From: Acidobacteria bacterium 28-1
Lineage (GTDB): Bacteria; Acidobacteriota; Blastocatellia; Pyrinomonadales; Pyrinomonadaceae
Direction of reading: 5' to 3'
Assembly (NCBI GenBank): GCA_002050365.1
Contig: MWYZ01000086.1
Coordinates: 60,780-124,779, forward strand
DNA: 64,000 nucleotides
Part shown: positions 59,323 through 64,000 of the stretch, piece after piece
How the letters are laid out: every line of letters begins with the position of its first letter
How positions within the stretch are numbered: position 1 is the stretch's first letter
Notes under the pieces: generated by a model
What the model was told of the DNA's origin: nothing
Seen by the model: only the letters and a program-made list of their open reading frames with translations
Database searches by the model: none
Translations under genes and position numbers: made by a program

Positions 59323-60807
59323 ATGGCTGAAGAAAATTTTGTCTCCGAACAATCCGAACAGCCCGAACTGATTCGCGGTGTCGGCACGTTGGGCGCAACC
59401 GCGCTCAATATGATTGATATGATTGGTGTCGGACCGTTTATTACGATGCCTTTGATAATCGCTGCGATGGGCGGACCGCAGGCGATGTTGGGGTGGATTT
59501 TCGGCGCGATTCTGGTGATTTGCGATGGCTTGGTCTGGTCGGAACTCGGCGCGTCAATGCCGAAATCCGGCGGACCTTATAATTATTTGCAGGAGATTTA
59601 CGGCAAAGACAAACTCGGACGGCTGATGTCGTTTTTGTTTATCTGGCAACTGACGTTTTCCGCGCCCCTTTCAATCGCTTCGGGTTGTCTCGGATTTGCG
59701 CTCTACGCAACGTATGCTTTTCCGAATTTGGACGGCACGCTTTTTACGCAAAATTTTACATTGCCGATTCCGTTTCTCGGTGATTTGACTGCCAGTGTCG
59801 CGGCTTCCAACGGAACATTTGTCGCCATCGGAGTTTGTGTGTTGTGCGTCTTTTTGCTTTACCGCAAAATTACGGTCATCGAAAAATTTTCCAAATTTTT
59901 GTGGATTGGAGTGATTCTCACGATAATCTGGATTATTTTCGCCGGATTAACGAATTTCAATCCGGCAATTGCCTTTGATTTTCCGCCCGATGCTTTCGTC
60001 TTAAATTCAAATTTCTTTTTAGGTCTCGGCGCGGCACTGCTCATCGCCGTTTATGATTACTGGGGTTATTACAACGTCTGTTTTTTTGCGGGCGAAGTAA
60101 AAGATCCGGGAAAAACAATTCCGCGTTCGATAATGCTTTCGATTGCGCTCGTCGCGGCGATTTATATCGTGATGAACATCGCAATCTTGGGCGTAATTCC
60201 GTGGCGTGATTTCAGTGAAACAGCAACATCTGATGCGCGTCGTTATGTAATTTCCGTTTTTATGGAAAAACTTTACGGACCAACGGCGGGAATTATCGCC
60301 ACTCTGCTAATTATGTGGACGGCGTTTTCGTCCGTATTTTCGCTGTTGCTCGGGTATTCGCGTGTGCCGTATGCTGCCGCGCTTGACGGAAATTATTTCA
60401 AAATTTTCCGCAAAATTCATCCGAAACATCATTTTCCGTATGTTTCGCTTTTGATAATGGGCGGAATCGCTGCGCTGTTTTGCTTTTTAAAATTGGCTGA
60501 CGTAATCGCCGCGTTGGTCGTGATTCGCATTATTATTCAGTTTTTGGCGCAAATCGTCGGCGTGATGATTTTGCGGCAGAGAAAACCGAATATGCCGCGT
60601 CCGTTTAAGATGTGGCTTTATCCGCTTCCGGCGGTCGTGGCGATAATCGGATTTTTATACGTGCTTTTTATGCGTCCCAATTTTCAAAAGGAAATTCGTT
60701 ACGCCGCCGTTTTGATTATTTTAGGTTTATTAATTTATTTCATCCGTTCGTATAAACGCGGCGAATTTCCGTTTAGGAACAAAGTAGTGCTGGCTCCTGA
60801 AAGTTGA
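59323..60807 (+). CDS. APC-superfamily amino acid permease
   Basis: 494 residues. About twelve hydrophobic segments are present. GVGPFITMPLIIAAMGGPQ is the conserved GxGxF unwound helix 1 of APC transporters, and WSELGASMPKSGGPYNYLQEIYG is the second signature. It should import amino acids or polyamines by proton symport; specificity is unknown. It lies between the TonB receptor (94 bp gap) and the PIG-L deacetylase (31 bp gap) on the same strand. Confidence 0.92.
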   Translation: MAEENFVSEQSEQPELIRGVGTLGATALNMIDMIGVGPFITMPLIIAAMGGPQAMLGWIFGAILVICDGLVWSELGASMPKSGGPYNYLQEIYGKDKLGRLMSFLFIWQLTFSAPLSIASGCLGFALYATYAFPNLDGTLFTQNFTLPIPFLGDLTASVAASNGTFVAIGVCVLCVFLLYRKITVIEKFSKFLWIGVILTIIWIIFAGLTNFNPAIAFDFPPDAFVLNSNFFLGLGAALLIAVYDYWGYYNVCFFAGEVKDPGKTIPRSIMLSIALVAAIYIVMNIAILGVIPWRDFSETATSDARRYVISVFMEKLYGPTAGIIATLLIMWTAFSSVFSLLLGYSRVPYAAALDGNYFKIFRKIHPKHHFPYVSLLIMGGIAALFCFLKLADVIAALVVIRIIIQFLAQIVGVMILRQRKPNMPRPFKMWLYPLPAVVAIIGFLYVLFMRPNFQKEIRYAAVLIILGLLIYFIRSYKRGEFPFRNKVVLAPES

Positions 60808-60838
60808 TTCAAAAGCTCTCTCTGTTATTTTCAAAAAT

Positions 60839-63523
60839 ATGCGTCAAAAATTTAATCGTCTTCTTAGTTTCGCTTTACTTGGTGCGTTCATTACTTCGAG
60901 TCTATATTTAAAGGCACCAGCGCAGGTACGTCCGATTTATGATATGGGCGCGATTGGGTTGGGACAGATGCTGAAGCGTTTGCAGACGACCGCCAGTGTG
61001 TTGCACACGGGCGCGCACCCAGATGACGAAGATTCGGGACTACTTGCCTTTCTTGCCAGACACGAACAGGCGCGAACCGCTTATCTCAGCCTTAATCGCG
61101 GCGAAGGCGGGCAAAATGTCATCGGCTCGGAACTATTCGAGCCGCTCGGCATTATTCGCACCGAAGAACTTCTGCAAGCCAGACGACTTGACGGCGGTGA
61201 ACAATTTTTTACGCGCGTGATGGATTACGGTTTCTCAAAAAAACGTGAGGAAGCGGCGCGGATCTGGGGCGAAAAGGAAACTTTGGGCGATATGGTTCGC
61301 GCTATTAGATTATATCGCCCGCTCGTCATTATTTCGCGTTTTACCGGCACGCCCGCCGACGGACACGGGCAGCATCAACTTGCCGGATATTTAACGCCGA
61401 TTGCCTTCAAAGCGGCGGCTGACCCGAAACAGTTTCCCGAACAACTCGCCGAAGGTCTGACCGTCTGGCAAGCAAAAAAACTTTACGTTTCGCAAAGTTT
61501 CGTCCAAAACGCCAACAACGTCCCGACTTTGACAATTAACACGGGCGAATACGATTCGCTCATCGGTCGTTCGTATTTTGAAATTGCGATGGAAGGCAGA
61601 ACTCAACACAAATCGCAGGAAATGGGTTTGCTCGAACTGCGCGGTAAGCAAAACTCCGGCTTGCGTCTGCTTGAAAGCACAGTTGCGAAATCGGAAAAAG
61701 AAACAAGCATTTTTGACGGCGTTGATACTTCGCTCGCCGGAATTCCAAAACTTGTCGGTTTGAACGACGATTTTTTAAACGGCGAATTAAAAAATGCACA
61801 AAATGCCGCCGCCAAAGCCGTAGAAAATTTCGATGTCTTAAATCCGTCTAAAACGATTGCACCGCTGACCGAAGGGTTAAAAGCTATTCGGGAAGCGCGA
61901 CGCGAAATTGCCGAAAAATCAAAACAACCCGCAACGGCTTCGCTCGCCGATACCGATTTTCTACTCGCGCAAAAGGAAGCAGAATTTTCCAAAGCCCTGC
62001 AGACGGCAGCGGGTGTTGTCGTAGATGCCTTAGGCGATTCGGAAACGATTGTCGCGGGCGGTAAAGCAGGCGTTGCCGTGCGTGTTTTCGCGCCCGAATC
62101 AACTACAGCAAAGGTGATTAATATTTCGCTGAAAGTTCCGCAAGGTTGGGATGCGCTTGCAGCACCTCCACCCGACGTGCCGACGATTGGTTTTCGTCCG
62201 CGCAACGAAAATGCTTTTTACGCTTCATTCTTTGACGTTTCCGTTCCGCCGAACGCTAAGCCGACTGAACCTTATTGGCTTGATAAACCGCGCCAAAATT
62301 TCAATTTCGATTGGTCGGGCGACGCTGTGAAGAATATGCCGTTTCAATCGCCGTTAATAACTGCCGAAGTGAAAATCGATGTCGGTGGACAGGAATTTTC
62401 AATCAAAAAGCCGGTTCAATATCGTTATGCCGACGATATTCGCGGCGAGATTCGACGTGATTTAAACGTCGTTCCGAAAGTCGCGGTCGGTCTCGAATCC
62501 GATTTGCTCGTTGTGCCTGCGTCAATAAAGGCACAGAAACGCCGCCTTGTAATGACTATTACTAACAATTCCCCGAATGCGGTCAGCGGCACGGCGCGGT
62601 TCAATGCGCCTGTGGGTTGGACGCTCTCGCCAAATTCAGCGGAGTTTTCGCTGGCGAAAAAAAACGAAAAAATCACTTTGGCGTTTGACGTAACCATTCC
62701 GCTGAACGCCAAAATAGGCGATTACAAATTGACTGCCAACGCGACGATTGACAATCAAACTTACAACCAGCAAATGCAGGAAATCGCTTATCCGCACATT
62801 CAAACGCACAGGATTTTTTCTGACGCGGACGTTTCGGCGCAAGTTCTGGATTTGAAAGTCGCGCCTGTGCGTGTCGGATACATAATGGGCAGCGGCGATA
62901 AAGTCCCCGAAGCAATTCAGCGAATGGGTTTGTCGGTGATGATGCTCGAAGAAAAGGACCTTTCGACCGGCGATTTATCAAAATTTGATACGATTGTCGT
63001 TGGCATTCGCGCTTCACAAGTCAGACCGGATTTCGTGGAGAATAACAGCCGTCTGCTCGATTTCGTCAAAAACGGTGGAACGCTGATTGTGCAGTATCAG
63101 CAGCAGGAATATGTCAGCCAAAATTTGCCGCCGTTTCCCGCCAAAATGGATATGGTCATCAACGGAACACAGCGCATTTCCAATGTCCGTGTCGTTGACG
63201 AAAACGCGCCGGTGAAAATTCTTCAGCCGAACAATCCGGTTTTTAATTTCCCAAATAAAATTACCAGTACGGATTTTGCAAATTGGGTGCAGGAACGCAA
63301 CTTGTATAATTTTTCCGAGTTTGACGCGAAATACACGCCGCTTCTCGAATCACACGATGAAGGCGAACCGGAAAACGGCGGTGGAATGGTTTATGCTGAA
63401 ATTGGACGAGGCAAATACGTTTACAGTTCTTATTCGTGGTTTCGGCAGTTGCCGCGCGGCGTTCCGGGCGCGTATCGAATTTTTGCAAATATGTTAAGTC
63501 TGCCCAAATCGAAAGTAAAATAA
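60839..63523 (+). CDS. exported PIG-L-type deacetylase with large C-terminal extension
   Basis: 894 residues with a signal peptide. Residues ~50-290 are a LmbE/PIG-L zinc deacetylase with AHPDDE (59-64), SLNRGEGGQN and the DGHGQHQLAG second zinc motif. PIG-L enzymes remove N-acetyl groups from amino sugars. The remaining ~600 residues are Ig-like/NPCBM-type beta domains (SVPPNAKPTEPYWL, NNSPNAVSGTARFNAPVG) plus a C-terminal ThuA-like segment (FDTIVVGIRASQVRPDFVENN, NGGTLIVQYQQQEY). The export signal makes it distinct from cytoplasmic BshB despite bshC nearby. It may work on imported glycans with the TonB receptor upstream. Confidence 0.88.
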   Translation: MRQKFNRLLSFALLGAFITSSLYLKAPAQVRPIYDMGAIGLGQMLKRLQTTASVLHTGAHPDDEDSGLLAFLARHEQARTAYLSLNRGEGGQNVIGSELFEPLGIIRTEELLQARRLDGGEQFFTRVMDYGFSKKREEAARIWGEKETLGDMVRAIRLYRPLVIISRFTGTPADGHGQHQLAGYLTPIAFKAAADPKQFPEQLAEGLTVWQAKKLYVSQSFVQNANNVPTLTINTGEYDSLIGRSYFEIAMEGRTQHKSQEMGLLELRGKQNSGLRLLESTVAKSEKETSIFDGVDTSLAGIPKLVGLNDDFLNGELKNAQNAAAKAVENFDVLNPSKTIAPLTEGLKAIREARREIAEKSKQPATASLADTDFLLAQKEAEFSKALQTAAGVVVDALGDSETIVAGGKAGVAVRVFAPESTTAKVINISLKVPQGWDALAAPPPDVPTIGFRPRNENAFYASFFDVSVPPNAKPTEPYWLDKPRQNFNFDWSGDAVKNMPFQSPLITAEVKIDVGGQEFSIKKPVQYRYADDIRGEIRRDLNVVPKVAVGLESDLLVVPASIKAQKRRLVMTITNNSPNAVSGTARFNAPVGWTLSPNSAEFSLAKKNEKITLAFDVTIPLNAKIGDYKLTANATIDNQTYNQQMQEIAYPHIQTHRIFSDADVSAQVLDLKVAPVRVGYIMGSGDKVPEAIQRMGLSVMMLEEKDLSTGDLSKFDTIVVGIRASQVRPDFVENNSRLLDFVKNGGTLIVQYQQQEYVSQNLPPFPAKMDMVINGTQRISNVRVVDENAPVKILQPNNPVFNFPNKITSTDFANWVQERNLYNFSEFDAKYTPLLESHDEGEPENGGGMVYAEIGRGKYVYSSYSWFRQLPRGVPGAYRIFANMLSLPKSKVK

Positions 63524-63560
63524 AAGAAATTAATATATTTAAACAATGGTTCGGACAGAA

Positions 63561-64000
63561 TTACGTTGAAATGACCGCGTAATTCCGCAAGTTTTCATAT
63601 TGCTCGTGATTTTTTATTAAAGTAGAGTCTAAATCTAACTTTGAAATAAATAATTCGAGAAGATGTTCATTGAAAATTCGCTGCTTGATGCTTTTCATCG
63701 AAAAAGCCCCAAATTCAGATTTTGAGTGTTCTTCGTGTGCCATTGCCCGCGCCAGATTGACGGCGGCGAACGAGGCATTCCAATGAAAAGACAGTGCTTT
63801 TTCATCTCGCGCCTGACACGATTCCAATCCGGCTGATTGTTTCGCGTCCCGAAACAAAAACTCGATTTGGAAACGTGACCGATAGAGCCGCAGAATTTCC
63901 TTGCCCGCTAGTTCTAAATCAGTTGAGAACAAGACGATTGTTCGTTGCTTATCAGCTTTTTTGTTGGAGACTAAAACAAGAACCCGAATCTCGCGTTTCA
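63561..64000 (-). mobile_element. IS4-like transposase, 5' end beyond the window
   Basis: The minus-strand frame is open from the window edge (KREIRVLVLVSNKKADKQRT) to a stop at 63561-63563. YRSRFQIEFLFRDAKQSAG matches the Y-R-E-K signature (Tyr, Arg, Glu, Lys) around the third catalytic acid of IS4-family DDE transposases. The C-terminal helical tail (SFAAVNLARAMAHEE, RIFNEHLLELFISK) also fits. The sequence just after the stop (GGTTCGGACAGAAT, 63548-63561) may belong to one IS end, but the other end lies outside the window. Confidence 0.82.

Noticed and set aside
60839..63523. PIG-L protein as the bacillithiol deacetylase BshB
   Set aside because: It has a signal peptide and is nearly four times the BshB length, so it is extracytoplasmic and acts on something else.

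Overview
The window looks like chromosomal DNA from a member of the Acidobacteriota, probably class Blastocatellia (Pyrinomonadaceae-like). This is an inference. It rests on a secreted VWA protein of the acidobacterial VWFA-related type, a large Oar-like TonB-dependent receptor with an N-terminal carboxypeptidase-regulatory domain, a glycine decarboxylase split into two subunits, a bacillithiol enzyme (BshC), and AT-rich intergenic DNA between genes of moderate GC. There is no rRNA, prophage or CRISPR array. One tRNA gene (Arg, anticodon CCG) is present, and an IS4-like transposase is cut by the right edge.

Layout. 0-10.6 kb is housekeeping: an RNA methyltransferase, tRNA-Arg, two cyclophilins, D-aminoacyl-tRNA deacylase, an aspartic protease, a HAD phosphatase, a BrnT/BrnA toxin-antitoxin pair, MltG, ThpR, a glutathione peroxidase, an SPFH protein and threonine deaminase. 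11.2-14.9 kb is an accessory block whose core is a tight three-gene operon: DNA methyltransferase, large AAA ATPase with an unrecognised N-terminal domain, and HNH nuclease. It is the best candidate for an undescribed defence system. 15-20.7 kb holds a lytic transglycosylase, a very short selenoprotein gene (SelW/Rdx type, in-frame UGA in a CxxU motif with a SECIS-like hairpin) that ordinary gene calling would miss, an M1 peptidase and a DUF6702 protein. 20.9-33.6 kb holds sugar metabolism genes, small membrane proteins, a LITAF-like zinc-ribbon protein, a VWA protein, an acyltransferase, an MFS exporter, an FtsX-like permease, an FHA-trypsin membrane protease and TrhO. 33.6-38 kb is a scarred defence/toxin zone: an intact type IIG restriction-modification enzyme, a decayed fragment of a relative of it, and several toxin-antitoxin genes with visible lesions. 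38-43.8 kb is the glycine cleavage operon (gcvT, gcvH, gcvPA, gcvPB), interrupted by a toxin-antitoxin pair and by two coiled-coil genes. 44-64 kb holds TPR and secreted proteins, LarE, glutamate dehydrogenase, an outer-membrane OmpA-like protein, a BNR propeller, BshC, a TonB receptor, an APC permease, an extracellular PIG-L deacetylase and the transposase.

Two themes cut across the window. First, many intergenic gaps hold degenerate arrays with a period near seven bases, often as two facing arms that form long hairpins. The arms of one locus match each other but differ from other loci, and some arms have become coding sequence (signal peptides, N- or C-terminal tails). Second, toxin genes are repeatedly broken (nonsense, frameshift, truncation), while in three of these loci the antitoxin beside them remains open.
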